Assembly: GCA_944327425.1 (NCBI GenBank)
Contig: CALVHJ010000028.1
Location: forward strand, 1 to 14,422
DNA length: 14,422 nucleotides
Direction: 5' to 3'
DNA from: an uncultured Bacilli bacterium
GTDB lineage: Bacteria; Bacillota_I; Bacilli_A; RF39; UBA660
Shown here: in pieces, positions 14,397 to 14,422 of the stretch
Layout of the letters: the number at the start of each line of letters is the position of its first letter
Position numbering within the stretch: position 1 is the stretch's first letter
The notes under the pieces: generated by a model
The model's database searches: none
Seen by the model: the letters and a program-made list of their open reading frames with translations, nothing else
What the model was told of the DNA's origin: nothing
Translations under genes and position numbers: made by a program

Positions 14397-14422
14397 TTAT
14401 TTATTTTACATTTATATTTTAA

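Noticed and set aside
14263..14422. T-box or preQ1 riboswitch before hisS
   Set aside because: AAAAAACTAA resembles the 3' end of a preQ1-I aptamer, but the matching 5' part is absent; no AGGGUGG T-box motif or terminator is seen.
1..14422. CRISPR array, insertion sequence, tRNA or rRNA genes
   Set aside because: I saw no regularly spaced direct repeats, transposase frames with terminal repeats, or cloverleaf and rRNA sequences.

Overview
The window comes from a very AT-rich Bacillota genome of the Bacilli / uncultured RF39-like kind. The evidence is low-GC codon use, strong GGAGG-type ribosome binding sites, TATAAT promoters, and a surface protein with a SipW-type signal peptide. TGA ends several genes (the HTH regulator, tcdA, gatA), so the code is the standard bacterial one and not the Mycoplasma TGA=Trp code. 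I worked by eye only; family names are recognition, not search results.

Right part (about 14400 down to 6130, minus strand): one tight translation operon, in transcription order hisS, aspS, asnS, a small P-loop kinase of archaeal UPF0200-like appearance, gatC, gatA, gatB. Gaps are 1 to 14 bases, with one ATGA overlap. It supplies His-, Asp- and Asn-tRNA synthetases plus the GatCAB amidotransferase. Because asnS is present, GatCAB most simply serves Gln-tRNA formation. GatA and GatB both differ from textbook signatures around the active-site and zinc-cysteine regions. A leader of about 130 bases before hisS can form four consecutive hairpins and has no recognisable T-box motif.

Middle part (6129 down to 2572, minus strand): a membrane-anchored extracytoplasmic protein of unknown role with its own promoter and a good terminator, then a HerA/DUF87-type DNA translocase ATPase with a long acidic tail. 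Next comes a 424-base interval without a clear gene. It holds a start-less open frame and a structured RNA of about 150 nt with its own extended -10 promoter and a strong terminator. A second terminator follows, and then the promoter of tcdA. In Bacillus subtilis the 6S-1 RNA gene lies between aspS and yrvM (tcdA), so a 6S-type RNA is a reasonable guess here but is not proven by the sequence.

Left part (2571 down to 1): tcdA (tRNA t6A37 dehydratase) converges on a small regulator with two Cro/C1 helix-turn-helix domains. The two genes overlap by 16 bases inside a perfect palindrome that carries both stop codons. The regulator is divergent from a large secreted or surface protein that runs off the left edge. 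That protein's promoter is near-consensus and is followed by a perfect 7+7 palindrome, a plausible operator. I see no CRISPR array, insertion sequence, tRNA or rRNA gene.
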